From Streptococcus timonensis (lineage in GTDB: Bacteria > Bacillota > Bacilli > Lactobacillales > Streptococcaceae), in contig NZ_FMIX01000003.1 of assembly GCF_900095845.1 (NCBI RefSeq), forward strand, positions 62,001 through 126,000: a stretch of 64,000 bases of DNA, written 5' to 3'. The first letter of the stretch is position 1, and every line of letters starts with the position of its first letter. Below the pieces are notes generated by a model. The model made no database searches, was not told where the DNA came from, and saw nothing but the letters and a program-made list of their open reading frames with translations. The position numbers and the translations under genes were made by a program. Below are positions 28,064-36,982 of the stretch, in pieces.

Positions 28064-28912
28064 TTACAGTGCTTTCCCAACGAGAATCTCTGCTTCGATG
28101 GTGATCTCTGTCAGTTGGCTCCAATCAATCTTGCTTTGGTCAACGTGAAAAAGGAGGGGTGTCATGCTGAGCAGTGCTTGGCGTTGCTCTGCTGTGATAG
28201 ACTTGGTCAAGGAAGCAATCTGACTAGATTGGATGCTGAAGTGTTCTTGGAAGTGTTCTTTGATATCTTGGTTTGAATAATCCTTCTTAGTCAGCTGATC
28301 CTGTACCATCTGACGGATTTCCTTGAGGTGGTTTTCAGTAGGAATGACCTTGATTAAGATGCCGTCCTTTGATAAGACTCGTCGGAATTCTCCGTAGTTG
28401 GCAGGTGAGAAGATATCAAGTAGGATATCCATGCTGGCATCTTTTATAGGAAGACGAGCCAGGTCACCGACAAACCAATTGACCGCCCAGTTGGGTTCGC
28501 TTTTGGCAGCAATCTGGATCGAGTCTTTCGAGATGTCAAAGGCGTAAAAGGTTTTTTCAGGGTGCACTTCTTGGAGTTTGCGAGAGTAGAAGCCTTCGCC
28601 ACAGCCAATGTCCAAGATGGTTTTTGCGGATGGATTAGTGGCTAGTATGTCTGAGATACCTTCTAAGATAGCCTGATAAAAGCCAGCTTCTAGGATTTGC
28701 TGGCGATTCTGAAAGTTTTCCTTGTCGTAGTTGGCAGATTGCTTGATTTGCGGAGCTAGATTGACATAGCCGAATTTTGCCAGGTCAAAAGAATGGCGAT
28801 GATCACACTTGAGACTAGACTCTACCAAGGTCAGATTTTCTTGGCAGATAGGGCAGGCAAAGGCACTAGCAGAAGCAAAGCGCTGGAGTTTGGGTTTGAG
28901 GTTTGTATTCAT
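28064..28912 (-). CDS. rlmA: 23S rRNA (guanine-748-N1)-methyltransferase RlmA(II)
   Basis: 282 residues. The N-terminus is a small zinc-binding module (ACPICQENL, then CDHRHSFDLAKFGYVNL), followed by a Rossmann-type SAM-binding domain with motif I TILDIGCGEGFYSRKL (about 94-109). This combination is that of RlmA; the Gram-positive type (TlrB) methylates G748 in hairpin 35 of 23S rRNA and affects tylosin and telithromycin sensitivity. The start codon lies exactly where its promoter should initiate, with no Shine-Dalgarno sequence; see the promoter entry. Confidence 0.88.
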   Translation of the reverse strand: MNTNLKPKLQRFASASAFACPICQENLTLVESSLKCDHRHSFDLAKFGYVNLAPQIKQSANYDKENFQNRQQILEAGFYQAILEGISDILATNPSAKTILDIGCGEGFYSRKLQEVHPEKTFYAFDISKDSIQIAAKSEPNWAVNWFVGDLARLPIKDASMDILLDIFSPANYGEFRRVLSKDGILIKVIPTENHLKEIRQMVQDQLTKKDYSNQDIKEHFQEHFSIQSSQIASLTKSITAEQRQALLSMTPLLFHVDQSKIDWSQLTEITIEAEILVGKAL

Positions 28913-28918
28913 AGTTTA

Positions 28919-28947
28919 AGTGTATCAAAAGAGGCAAATGAAAGCAA
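28919..28947 (-). promoter_or_regulatory. rlmA promoter, probably leaderless transcript
   Basis: On the minus strand, TTGCTT (28947-28942) and TACACT (28924-28919), with TGA before the -10, are 17 bp apart. Only six bases (TAAACT) separate the -10 from ATG 28912, so the start point falls on the initiation codon. Confidence 0.65.
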
Positions 28948-29013
28948 CTTTAGGAATAAGTAGATGGGAGATTCAGTAGAAATGAAACTAATTCTCCAAT
29001 TTATAGAATGAAA

Positions 29014-29042
29014 TTGCTTTTATATCTAAATTGCTTTATAAT
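29014..29042 (+). promoter_or_regulatory. promoter of the DUF6110/P-type ATPase operon
   Basis: TTGCTT (29014-29019), 17-bp spacer, TATAAT (29037-29042); AAGGAGG follows just before ATG 29064. Confidence 0.8.
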
Positions 29043-29063
29043 AATGATAAGGAGGAAATAAGT

Positions 29064-29342
29064 ATGTTAAAAGAAGTATTAAGCGTCGCAAAAGTTGCGA
29101 AAAAATCATCACTCTTTTTGGGTGGTGTCGCATTTGGTACCCTTGGTTTGAAAATCTTGGCAAGTAAGGAAGCTAAAAAAGGTTATTCTAAAGCTTTGGC
29201 TAAGGCTTACAAGTTGAAAGACGAACTAGATGCATCTGTTTCTGTTGTGAAGCAACATGGAGACGATGTCTTGCAAGATGCCAAATATTTGTACGAGCAA
29301 GAGAAAAAAGAAGAGCAATTAGATAGCCTTATAGGTGAATAA
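29064..29342 (+). CDS. DUF6110 family protein
   Basis: 92 residues from ATG 29064, directly behind a strong AAGGAGG; the in-frame ATG at 29031 would overlap the -10. A short hydrophobic stretch near residues 15-32 (SSLFLGGVAFGTLGLKILA) is followed by a charged, helical, Lys/Glu-rich tail. The family is common in streptococci and enterococci next to metal P-type ATPases, but its role is not known to me. It ends 1 bp before the start of the ATPase, so the two are cotranslated; an accessory subunit or metal-delivery role is inference. Confidence 0.7.
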   Translation: MLKEVLSVAKVAKKSSLFLGGVAFGTLGLKILASKEAKKGYSKALAKAYKLKDELDASVSVVKQHGDDVLQDAKYLYEQEKKEEQLDSLIGE

Positions 29343-29343
29343 T

Positions 29344-31404
29344 ATGTCTTTTAAAGTGCTACATAGAGGATACCAACATATCCGACTATCATCTTCTTTT
29401 TCACTCACCTTGGATATTCAAGACTATCTTCGTTCCTTGGCGAGAGATGAAAAGGGGATTGAGTCTATCCAGTTTTACATGGATCAACAGCACTTTACTC
29501 TACGTATAAAAGAAGGCTTTTCTGTATTAGATAATGCAGAAGCCTTTTTAAAAAGAATTGATAAAGGAAAAGTTTCTGAGTTGATGACTCTTCCCATTCG
29601 TAGAGAAGAGAGTGCTTATTCTATTGTTTCAGGTGCAGCGATTAAGCGTATGATTTTTCGTAGTTTTGTGCCATATCCTATTCGCTATATATGGACTTGT
29701 TATCAGGCTTTGGGTTATATCAGAGAAGCCTATCAAACACTAGCGCGTAAGGAACTAACGATGGAAGTCTTGGACTGTTCGGCGATTTTATTGTCCTTGT
29801 TTATGAGCCAATCCAAGACAGCTAGCAATATCATGTTTATGCTTGATTTGGGGAATCATTTAGATCAGTGGTCTTTGAAAAAAACTGCAACAGATTTAGA
29901 ACAAAGCCTTCTTGCAAAAGAGAGCGACGTATTCTTAGTACAGGGGGATACGGTTGTTAGTATCAAGAGTTCCGATGTTCAAATAGGAGATGTCTTGATC
30001 TTATCTCAAGGAAATGAAATTCTGTTTGATGGACAAGTAGTTTCAGGTTTAGGTATGGTCAACGAAAGTTCCTTGACGGGAGAGAGTTTTCCAGTTGAAA
30101 AAAGAGAGTCTGATTTGGTTTGTGCAAATACAGTATTAGAAACTGGAGAGTTGCACATTCGTGTAACCGATAATCAGATGAACAGCCGTATTTTACAGCT
30201 GATTGAGTTGATGAAGAAATCTGAAGAAAACAAGAAAACGAAACAACGCTATTTCATCAAGATGGCGGATAAGGTCGTCAAATATAATTTCTTGGGGGCT
30301 GGGCTGACTTACCTATTGACAGGTTCTTTTTCTAAGGCTATTTCTTTCCTATTGGTCGATTTCTCCTGCGCTTTGAAAATCTCTACTCCTGTAGCTTATT
30401 TGACAGCTATCAAGGAGGGGTTGAACCGTGAAATGGTGATTAAGGATGGAGATGTTCTGGAGAAATACCTGGAAGTTGATACCTTCTTATTTGATAAGAC
30501 TGGAACAATCACAACTAGCTATCCTATAGTTGAAAAGGTGTTACCTTTTGGAGATTATAGTGAGGAAGAAATCTTAAGAATCAGTGCCTGTCTTGAGGAA
30601 CACATCTATCATCCTATCGCTAATGCCATCGTCAATCAAGCTGAGATAGAGGGGATTGAACATGAGGAAATGCATGGGAAACTCCAATATATCACAAGTA
30701 AGGGGATCAAATCTCATATAGATGGGCAACCAGTTCTTATTGGGAATTATGTTTTGATGCAGGATGAGCAAATTCATATCAGTTCAGAACAAAATGCTTT
30801 AATTGAAGAGTACAAGAGTCACTACAATCTCTTATTCTTGGCTTATCAGAATGAATTGATTGGAATGTTCTGCATTCATACTCCTTTGAGAAAAGAAGCA
30901 AAAGCAGCCTTGGAAAAACTTAAGGCACAAGGGAAAAAATTGATTCTGGCAACAGGGGACACCTTGGTTAGAACAGAGGAATTAGTCAAAGATTTGCCCT
31001 TTGATCAGGTCTATACAAACTTGAAACCTGATGGAAAATTTGAGTTAGTAGAGGAACTGCAGAAAGCAGGTCACACTATTTTGATGGTTGGAGATGGCTT
31101 GAATGACTCAGCGGCTCTAACCCTATCAGATATCGGTGTGGTGATGAATGAGAGTGCAGATATTTCTAAGCAGATGAGCGATATCTTATTGTTAGATAAT
31201 CGTTTGGATTTCTTCCAAGAGTTGGATTCGCTATCATCATCTTTGCAAACACTCATCAAGAAGAATATTCAAGATACCGTTGTCGTAAATAGTAGTTTGA
31301 TTGGCTTTGGCTTGTTTAATTGGCTCAGTCCTTCAAATCTCTCTATCTTACATAATCTAACAACCTTACGTATTGTACTGCGTAGCCTGTCTATTAAGGG
31401 ATAG
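29344..31404 (+). CDS. P1B-like metal-transporting P-type ATPase with FSC motif
   Basis: 686 residues from ATG 29344. Standard P-type landmarks are present: SLTGESFPV (actuator, about 238-246), DKTGT (phosphorylation, about residue 388), the HP motif EEHIYHPIANAIV that marks P1B metal pumps, and GDGLNDSAAL (hinge, about 585-594). It ends with the HNLTTLRIVLRSL segment of P1B pumps. The membrane metal site, normally CPC-ALxLATP, reads FSC-ALKISTP here, so Cys-Pro are missing. The N-terminal 80 residues look like a ferredoxin-type HMA fold without a CxxC. Metal specificity cannot be read; manganese, iron or zinc export are possibilities. Translationally coupled to the DUF6110 gene. Confidence 0.82.
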   Translation: MSFKVLHRGYQHIRLSSSFSLTLDIQDYLRSLARDEKGIESIQFYMDQQHFTLRIKEGFSVLDNAEAFLKRIDKGKVSELMTLPIRREESAYSIVSGAAIKRMIFRSFVPYPIRYIWTCYQALGYIREAYQTLARKELTMEVLDCSAILLSLFMSQSKTASNIMFMLDLGNHLDQWSLKKTATDLEQSLLAKESDVFLVQGDTVVSIKSSDVQIGDVLILSQGNEILFDGQVVSGLGMVNESSLTGESFPVEKRESDLVCANTVLETGELHIRVTDNQMNSRILQLIELMKKSEENKKTKQRYFIKMADKVVKYNFLGAGLTYLLTGSFSKAISFLLVDFSCALKISTPVAYLTAIKEGLNREMVIKDGDVLEKYLEVDTFLFDKTGTITTSYPIVEKVLPFGDYSEEEILRISACLEEHIYHPIANAIVNQAEIEGIEHEEMHGKLQYITSKGIKSHIDGQPVLIGNYVLMQDEQIHISSEQNALIEEYKSHYNLLFLAYQNELIGMFCIHTPLRKEAKAALEKLKAQGKKLILATGDTLVRTEELVKDLPFDQVYTNLKPDGKFELVEELQKAGHTILMVGDGLNDSAALTLSDIGVVMNESADISKQMSDILLLDNRLDFFQELDSLSSSLQTLIKKNIQDTVVVNSSLIGFGLFNWLSPSNLSILHNLTTLRIVLRSLSIKG

Positions 31405-31423
31405 GTGGGGGACTATTAACAGC

Positions 31424-31461
31424 AAAAAGGAGTTACCTTTCTCGAGGTTAACTCCTTTTTT
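31424..31461. terminator. bidirectional terminator between P-type ATPase and tyrS
   Basis: AAAAAGGAGTTACC (31424-31437) pairs with GGTTAACTCCTTTTT (31446-31460) with one bulged A. A-tract and T-tract allow termination from both sides. Confidence 0.8.
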
Positions 31462-31482
31462 CATAGGTAAATGTTGAACAGT

Positions 31483-32739
31483 TTAGTAAGTCAATACAAA
31501 ATATTTTTTCTTACCACGTCGGATAACAGTGAGTTCGTTCTCTAACTTATCTGCATCTCCTAAGACATAGTCCAGGTCTTGGATACGGTCACCGTTGACG
31601 TAGATAGCTCCGTTTTGTACGTCTTCACGGGCTTGGCGTTTTGAGTTAACCACGCCAGAAGATACAAGAAGTTCAACGATGTTGTGATTTTCGTCTGCTT
31701 GTACTTGGTAGTTTGGCACGCCACGAAGTCCTTGTTTGAGTTCTTTGACAGAAAGGTTTTTGATATTTCCAGCAAAGAGTTGCTCAGTGATGTTAAGGGC
31801 TTCTTTGTAGGCTTCTTCTCCGTGTACAAGAGTCACAACTTCACGAGCGAGGACTTTTTGAGCCAAGCGTTCGTGTGGTGCTGCTTCGAATTGTTTACGG
31901 ATGTCTTCAATCTCATCCAGTGACAAGAAAGTAAAAATCTTCAAGAAGCGAACAGCGTCAGCGTCCATGACGTTCATCCAGAATTGGTACATTTCGTATG
32001 GAGAAGTCTTTTCAGGGTTGAGCCAAACAGCATTCCCTTCAGATTTACCAAATTTCTTACCAGTTGCGTCTGTAATCAGTGGAACAGTGATTACGTGACC
32101 AGTCTTATCAGCCTTACGGCGCATCAACTCAGTACCAGCTGTCATGTTTCCCCATTGGTCAGATCCACCGATTTGCAGGGTAACATTGTGATCTTGGTTA
32201 AGGACAAAGAAGTCGTATCCTTGCATGATTTGGTAGGCAAACTCAGTGTAAGAAATCCCTGTTTCAATACGTTTCTTCACAGACTCCTTGCTCATCATGT
32301 AGTTGACAGTGAAGTATTTTCCGATATCACGGAGGAAGTCAATGAAGCTGATGCTGCCAAACCAGTCGTAGTTGTTGACCATGACAGCTTTATTTTCACC
32401 ATTTTCAAAGTCAAGAAAGCGAGAAAGTTGTCCTTGGATAGACTTGACCCAGCCATCTACTGTGTCTTTTGTTTGGAGACTACGCTCAGCATCTTTGAAG
32501 GACGGATCTCCGATGAGACCTGTAGCACCGCCAACGAGCGCATATGGTTTGTGACCTGCTAACTGCAAGCGACGACTTGTCAAGATTGCGACAAGGTGAC
32601 CTAGGTGAAGGCTGTCAGCAGTTGGATCGTAGCCAGTATAATAAGAAACTTGACCTTCTTCTAGGGCTTTACGCAAAGCTTCTTCATCAGTCGTTTGAAA
32701 AATCAAACCACGCTCTTTTAGCTCATCAAAAATGTGCAT
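31483..32739 (-). CDS. tyrS: tyrosine--tRNA ligase
   Basis: 418 residues, class I synthetase. The HIGH-type motif is HLGHLVA (about 45-51), the tyrosine pocket contains [12 protein letters not shown]-like [14 protein letters not shown], and the KMSKS equivalent is KFGKS (about 230-234). The C-terminal 80 residues form an S4 RNA-binding domain ([21 protein letters not shown]). It charges tRNA-Tyr. GGAGAAAAG lies upstream of the ATG. An extended -10 (TGGTACAAT) at 32784-32776 on this strand gives a short leader, too short for a T-box. Confidence 0.96.
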   Translation of the reverse strand: MHIFDELKERGLIFQTTDEEALRKALEEGQVSYYTGYDPTADSLHLGHLVAILTSRRLQLAGHKPYALVGGATGLIGDPSFKDAERSLQTKDTVDGWVKSIQGQLSRFLDFENGENKAVMVNNYDWFGSISFIDFLRDIGKYFTVNYMMSKESVKKRIETGISYTEFAYQIMQGYDFFVLNQDHNVTLQIGGSDQWGNMTAGTELMRRKADKTGHVITVPLITDATGKKFGKSEGNAVWLNPEKTSPYEMYQFWMNVMDADAVRFLKIFTFLSLDEIEDIRKQFEAAPHERLAQKVLAREVVTLVHGEEAYKEALNITEQLFAGNIKNLSVKELKQGLRGVPNYQVQADENHNIVELLVSSGVVNSKRQAREDVQNGAIYVNGDRIQDLDYVLGDADKLENELTVIRRGKKKYFVLTY

Positions 32740-32775
32740 GTGTCTTTTCTCCTTTTTAAAATATTGTTTCTACCT

Positions 32776-32784
32776 ATTGTACCA
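32776..32784 (-). promoter_or_regulatory. extended -10 promoter of tyrS
   Basis: Minus-strand TGGTACAAT; no good -35. The start point would lie about 30 nt before the ATG. Confidence 0.55.
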
Positions 32785-32857
32785 CAAAGTCAGGAAATAG
32801 CCTAGTATCTTAGGGGAGAAAGTTGCTGCTTGGACTTTTTTGGAAACGAGTGAAATA

Positions 32858-32866
32858 TGGTATAAT
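32858..32866 (+). promoter_or_regulatory. extended -10 promoter of mutL
   Basis: TGGTATAAT (32858-32866) would give a leader of about 155 nt carrying the BOX element at 32878. Confidence 0.55.
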
Positions 32867-32877
32867 AGCACTAGCTT

Positions 32878-32981
32878 ATAATCAATGAAAATCAAAGAGC
32901 AAGCGAGGAAGCTAGCCGAAGGCTGTACTTGAGTACGGCAAGGCGAGACTGACGTGGTTTGAAGAGATTTTTGAAGAGTAT
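32878..32981 (-). repeat. BOX element (boxA-boxC), in the mutL leader
   Basis: The plus strand reads TCAATGAAAATCAAAGAGC at the left (reverse of boxC), then GGCAAGGCGAGACTGACG (reverse boxA, close to the well-known BOXA1R primer sequence) and GAAGAGTAT at the right. boxB is absent. It is degenerate at the left end (ATAATC for ATACTC). Orientation is opposite to the other two copies. Confidence 0.8.
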
Positions 32982-33027
32982 TGTTTTCAGAGAAATAGAT
33001 AAAAATAGTTAAGAAAGGGGCTGAAAG

Positions 33028-34977
33028 ATGTCTCATATTATTGAATTGCCAGAAGTCTTGGCCAATCAAATCGCGGCAGGAGAAGTAATAGAACGTCCTG
33101 CTAGTGTGGTTAAGGAGCTAGTTGAAAATGCCATTGATGCTGGCTCTAGCCAGATTATCGTAGAGATTGAAGAAGCTGGACTTAAGAAGATCCAAATCAC
33201 AGATAATGGACATGGAATCCCCCACGATGAAGTCGAGTTGGCTCTCCGTCGTCATGCGACCAGTAAGATTAAGAATCAAGCGGATCTTTTTCGGATTCGG
33301 ACCCTCGGTTTTCGTGGTGAAGCCCTGCCCTCTATCGCATCTGTCAGTGTTTTGACTTTGTTGACAGCGGTGGACGGTGCCAGTCACGGGACCAAGCTAG
33401 TGGCTCGTGGGGGAGAAGTTGAGGAAATCATTCCAGCGACCAGTCCTGTGGGGACTAAGGTTTGTGTGGAAGACCTCTTTTTCAATACACCGGCTCGTCT
33501 CAAGTATATGAAGAGCCAGCAGGCAGAGTTGTCTCATATCATTGACATTGTCAATCGTCTAGGGCTAGCCCATCCTGAGATTTCCTTTAGTTTGATTAGT
33601 GATGGCAAGGAAATGACACGAACAGCTGGCACGGGTCAACTGCGTCAAGCTATTGCTGGGATTTATGGTTTAGCTAGTGCCAAAAAAATGGTTGAAATTG
33701 AGAATGCTGACCTAGATTTTGAAATTTCTGGTTTTGTCTCATTGCCTGAATTGACACGGGCTAATCGTAACTACATCAGCCTCTTCATCAATGGCCGTTA
33801 TATCAAAAACTTCCTGCTTAATCGTGCTATTCTTGACGGTTACGGCAGCAAGCTCATGGTGGGGCGTTTTCCACTGGCTGTGATTCACATCCATATCGAC
33901 CCTTATTTAGCAGATGTCAATGTGCACCCAACCAAGCAAGAGGTGCGGATTTCCAAGGAAAGAGAACTGATGGCGCTGGTTTCAGAAGCTATTGCAAAGA
34001 GTCTCAAGGAACAGACCTTGATTCCATATGCCTTGGAAAATCTGGCAAAATCTACTGTTCGCAATCGTGAAAAGGTAGAGCAAACGACTTTGCCACTGAG
34101 AGAAAATACGCTCTATTATGAAAAAAATGAGCCGACCAGACTAGCTCAAGCTGAGGTGGCAGACCATCAGGTGAATCTGACGGAAGAAAGACAGGATTTG
34201 AATCTGTTTGCTAAGGAAACTTTAGACCAGATAACCAAACCAGCTAAACTGCATTTTGCAGAGAGAAAGCCAGCTAGCTATGACCAACTAGACCATCCAG
34301 AGTTAGACCTAGCTAGTCTGGATAAGGCTTATGATAAGCTGGAGCGAGAAGAATCTTCAAGCTTCCCAGAATTGGAATTTTTCGGTCAGATGCATGGAAC
34401 CTATCTCTTTGCCCAAGGGCGAGATGGGCTCTATATCATAGACCAGCATGCGGCCCAGGAGCGAGTCAAGTACGAAGAGTACCGCGAAAGCATTGGCAAT
34501 GTTGACCAGAGCCAGCAGCAACTCCTAGTGCCTTATATCTTTGAATTTCCTGCGGATGATGCCCTTCGTCTCAAGGAAAGAATGCCTCTCTTAGAGGAAG
34601 TAGGTGTCTTTCTAGCAGAGTACGGGGAGAATCAATTTATATTGCGCGAACATCCTATTTGGATGGCAGAGGAGGAAATCGAGTCAGGTATCTATGAGAT
34701 GTGTGATATGCTCCTCTTGACCAAGGAAGTTTCAATCAAGAAATACCGAGCAGAGCTGGCCATTATGATGTCTTGCAAGCGGTCTATCAAGGCCAATCAT
34801 CGTATCGATGACCACTCAGCTAGACAACTCCTCTATCAGCTCTCTAAATGCGACAACCCATACAACTGTCCCCATGGACGCCCTGTTTTGGTACACTTTA
34901 CCAAGTCAGACATGGAAAAGATGTTCCGTCGCATTCAGGAAAATCACACTAGCCTACGAGAACTAGGCAAATACTAA
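33028..34977 (+). CDS. mutL: DNA mismatch repair protein MutL (HexB)
   Basis: 649 residues. The GHKL ATPase domain is intact: [11 protein letters not shown] (about 30-40), [10 protein letters not shown] (about 59-68) and [15 protein letters not shown] (about 91-105). The C-terminal part (about residues 450-649) is the dimerisation/endonuclease domain, with [11 protein letters not shown] near the end. [14 protein letters not shown] near 472 is the DQHA(X)2E motif of MutL proteins that nick DNA. MutS is not in this window. mutL, ruvA and tag run in one direction, with a BOX element between mutL and ruvA. Confidence 0.96.
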   Translation: MSHIIELPEVLANQIAAGEVIERPASVVKELVENAIDAGSSQIIVEIEEAGLKKIQITDNGHGIPHDEVELALRRHATSKIKNQADLFRIRTLGFRGEALPSIASVSVLTLLTAVDGASHGTKLVARGGEVEEIIPATSPVGTKVCVEDLFFNTPARLKYMKSQQAELSHIIDIVNRLGLAHPEISFSLISDGKEMTRTAGTGQLRQAIAGIYGLASAKKMVEIENADLDFEISGFVSLPELTRANRNYISLFINGRYIKNFLLNRAILDGYGSKLMVGRFPLAVIHIHIDPYLADVNVHPTKQEVRISKERELMALVSEAIAKSLKEQTLIPYALENLAKSTVRNREKVEQTTLPLRENTLYYEKNEPTRLAQAEVADHQVNLTEERQDLNLFAKETLDQITKPAKLHFAERKPASYDQLDHPELDLASLDKAYDKLEREESSSFPELEFFGQMHGTYLFAQGRDGLYIIDQHAAQERVKYEEYRESIGNVDQSQQQLLVPYIFEFPADDALRLKERMPLLEEVGVFLAEYGENQFILREHPIWMAEEEIESGIYEMCDMLLLTKEVSIKKYRAELAIMMSCKRSIKANHRIDDHSARQLLYQLSKCDNPYNCPHGRPVLVHFTKSDMEKMFRRIQENHTSLRELGKY

Positions 34978-35081
34978 TACTCTTCAAAAATCAAATTTAA
35001 ACTGCATCAGCCTTACCTTGCCTAACTCAAGTTATGCCTACGGTTAGCTTCCTAGTTTACTCTTTGATTTTCATTGAGTAT
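34977..35081 (+). repeat. BOX element (boxA-boxC) between mutL and ruvA
   Basis: ATACTCTTC begins at the last base of the mutL stop; TTGATTTTCATTGAGTAT ends at 35081. 105 bp, boxB absent. The boxA core is diverged (CATCAGCCTTACCTTGCC). The right end lies 17 bp before the ruvA start. Confidence 0.8.
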
Positions 35082-35098
35082 AAATTGAAGGGAAAATT

Positions 35099-35692
35099 AT
35101 GTACGAATATCTAAAGGGTATTATTACCAAAATTACTGCTAAATATATCGTCCTAGAAGCTAACGGTATTGGCTACATTTTGCATGTAGCTAACCCTTAT
35201 GCATACTCAGGGCAAGTTAACCAAGAAGCACAAATCTATGTGCATCAAGTTGTACGTGAAGATGCTCATCTACTTTACGGTTTTCGTTCAGAAGACGAGA
35301 AAAAGCTCTTTCTCAGCTTGATTTCTGTATCAGGCATTGGTCCTGTTTCCGCTCTTGCCATCATCGCAGCTGATGACAATGCAGGCCTCGTTCAAGCTAT
35401 TGAGACTAAGAACATCACCTATTTGACCAAGTTCCCTAAAATCGGTAAGAAAACAGCCCAACAGATGGTATTGGATCTAGAAGGTAAGGTGGTTGTGGCA
35501 GGGGACGACCTCCCTGCTAAGGCTGCAGTTCCATCTAGCAGTGACAACCAAGAATTGGAAGAGGCTATGGAAGCCATGTTGGCACTGGGCTACAAGGCAA
35601 CGGAACTCAAGAAAATCAAGAAATTCTTTGAAGGAACGACTGATACAGCAGAGAACTATATCAAGTCGGCCCTTAAGATGTTGGTCAAATAG
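35099..35692 (+). CDS. ruvA: Holliday junction branch-migration protein RuvA
   Basis: 197 residues: an N-terminal OB fold ([26 protein letters not shown]), two helix-hairpin-helix motifs ([15 protein letters not shown], about 77-91, and [19 protein letters not shown], about 111-129), and a C-terminal RuvB-contacting domain ([12 protein letters not shown]). It tetramerises on four-way junctions and loads RuvB. GAAGGG lies upstream of the ATG. tag follows 9 bp later. Confidence 0.95.
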   Translation: MYEYLKGIITKITAKYIVLEANGIGYILHVANPYAYSGQVNQEAQIYVHQVVREDAHLLYGFRSEDEKKLFLSLISVSGIGPVSALAIIAADDNAGLVQAIETKNITYLTKFPKIGKKTAQQMVLDLEGKVVVAGDDLPAKAAVPSSSDNQELEEAMEAMLALGYKATELKKIKKFFEGTTDTAENYIKSALKMLVK

Positions 35693-35701
35693 GAGATTTC
35701 T

Positions 35702-36262
35702 ATGCCAAAACGTTGTGGCTGGGTTAAAATGAACAACCCTCTGTATATAGCTTACCATGATGAGGAGTGGGGACAACCTCTCCACGATGACCAGGCCCTT
35801 TTTGAGTTGCTCTGTATGGAGACATATCAGGCTGGTCTTTCTTGGGAAACAGTGCTTAACAAACGCCAATCCTTCCGAGAGGTTTTTCATGGTTACCAAA
35901 TTCAAGCAGTCGCAGAGATGTCGGATGAAGAATTGGAAGCTTTGATGGATAATCCAGCCATCATCCGCAATCGTGCTAAGATATTTGCGACGCGCACAAA
36001 CGCTCAAGTATTTCTACAAGTACAGGCAGAATTCGGAACTTTTGATGCTTATCTTTGGAATTTTGTAGATGGGGAAACCATGGTCAATGATGTCCCTGAC
36101 TATGCTCAAGCACCAGCTAAAACGCCATTATCTGAGAAAATATCCAAAGATCTCAAAAAACGAGGTTTCAAGTTCACAGGTCCAGTCGCTGTCTTGTCTT
36201 TTTTACAAGCAGCAGGGCTAGTTGATGACCATGAGAATGATTGTGAATGGAAAGGGATATAA
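35702..36262 (+). CDS. tag: DNA-3-methyladenine glycosylase I
   Basis: 186 residues. Tag family signature: CGWV at the N-terminus, YHDEEWGQPLHDD (about 19-31, with the catalytic Glu), METYQAGLSWETVLNKRQSFREVF (about 40-63) and a C-terminal DDHENDC with zinc-ligand-like His/Cys. It removes 3-methyladenine from alkylated DNA. AGGAG precedes the ATG. Operon with mutL-ruvA and the CPBP protease gene 3 bp downstream. Confidence 0.93.
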   Translation: MPKRCGWVKMNNPLYIAYHDEEWGQPLHDDQALFELLCMETYQAGLSWETVLNKRQSFREVFHGYQIQAVAEMSDEELEALMDNPAIIRNRAKIFATRTNAQVFLQVQAEFGTFDAYLWNFVDGETMVNDVPDYAQAPAKTPLSEKISKDLKKRGFKFTGPVAVLSFLQAAGLVDDHENDCEWKGI

Positions 36263-36265
36263 ATT

Positions 36266-36940
36266 ATGTCAAGACATCATAAGGGAGTCCTTGGTTTTTC
36301 GATTCTCTATACAGTTCTCTTTGTGTTTGATGGCGTTAGATGGTTGTCTTTCTTGATACCATCTGCCATTGCAAGTTATCTAGTTTATGTAGTATTAGCT
36401 TTGTACGGCTTTTTCTTGTTCAAGGACAGATTAATCCAACAATGGAATGAAATTAGAAAGACTAAAAGAAAATTTTTCTTTGAAGTTTTAAAAGGCTGGC
36501 TTCTTCTCTTTTTAATAACCATCCTTTTTGCTCTCCTTTCGGAAATATTGAAACAAGTTTTGGGATTGAGTGGTCAAGGGCAAAATGAGGCTAGTATACA
36601 AAGTGCTTTTAAAGAACACCCCCTACTGATAGCAGTTTTTGCTTGTGTCATAGGTCCTGTGGTAGAAGAAGTCTTCTTCCGACAGATTTTTTTGAAGTAT
36701 CTGAGAAAGTACCTATCAAGCTGGTTGAGTATCTTTATAGTCGGACTTGCCTTTGCCCTAACCCATATGCACAGTTTGGATTTATCCGAGTGGATCAATG
36801 CAATTTATTACTTGGGTGGAGGCTTAGCCTTTTCTATCATCTATGTGAAAGAAAAAGAAAATATCTACTATCCCTTGGTCGTCCATATGATAGTGAACAG
36901 CCTCTCCTTTATCATTTTAGCTATCAGTAGTATCCAGTAA
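36266..36940 (+). CDS. CPBP family intramembrane metalloprotease
   Basis: 224 residues, six to eight hydrophobic segments. Active-site motifs: VVEEVFFRQIFL (EExxxR, about 132-143), ALTHMH (about 168-173) and VHMIVNS (about 210-216). It follows tag by 3 bp, so it is probably cotranscribed with the repair genes, though a functional link is not evident. Substrate unknown. Confidence 0.85.
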   Translation: MSRHHKGVLGFSILYTVLFVFDGVRWLSFLIPSAIASYLVYVVLALYGFFLFKDRLIQQWNEIRKTKRKFFFEVLKGWLLLFLITILFALLSEILKQVLGLSGQGQNEASIQSAFKEHPLLIAVFACVIGPVVEEVFFRQIFLKYLRKYLSSWLSIFIVGLAFALTHMHSLDLSEWINAIYYLGGGLAFSIIYVKEKENIYYPLVVHMIVNSLSFIILAISSIQ

Positions 36941-36952
36941 TGATAATGAGAA

Positions 36953-36982
36953 AAAGCTGAGAAATTCATCTCAGCTTTCTTT
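36953..36982. terminator. terminator between CPBP gene and the S66 pseudogene
   Basis: AAAGCTGAGA (36953-36962) pairs perfectly with TCTCAGCTTT (36969-36978). The right arm overlaps the last codons of the converging gene. Confidence 0.8.

Noticed and set aside
27956-28276. Open frame of 106 codons on the plus strand
   Set aside because: Most of it is antisense to rlmA, it crosses a terminator hairpin and has no ribosome-binding site.
31483-33027. T-box leader before tyrS
   Set aside because: The promoter lies about 40 bp upstream of the start, leaving no room for a T-box, and no T-box core motif was found.
35102-35109. A perfect cin-box sequence TACGAATA
   Set aside because: It lies inside codons 2-4 of ruvA and no gene start is placed properly downstream; a coincidence of coding sequence.
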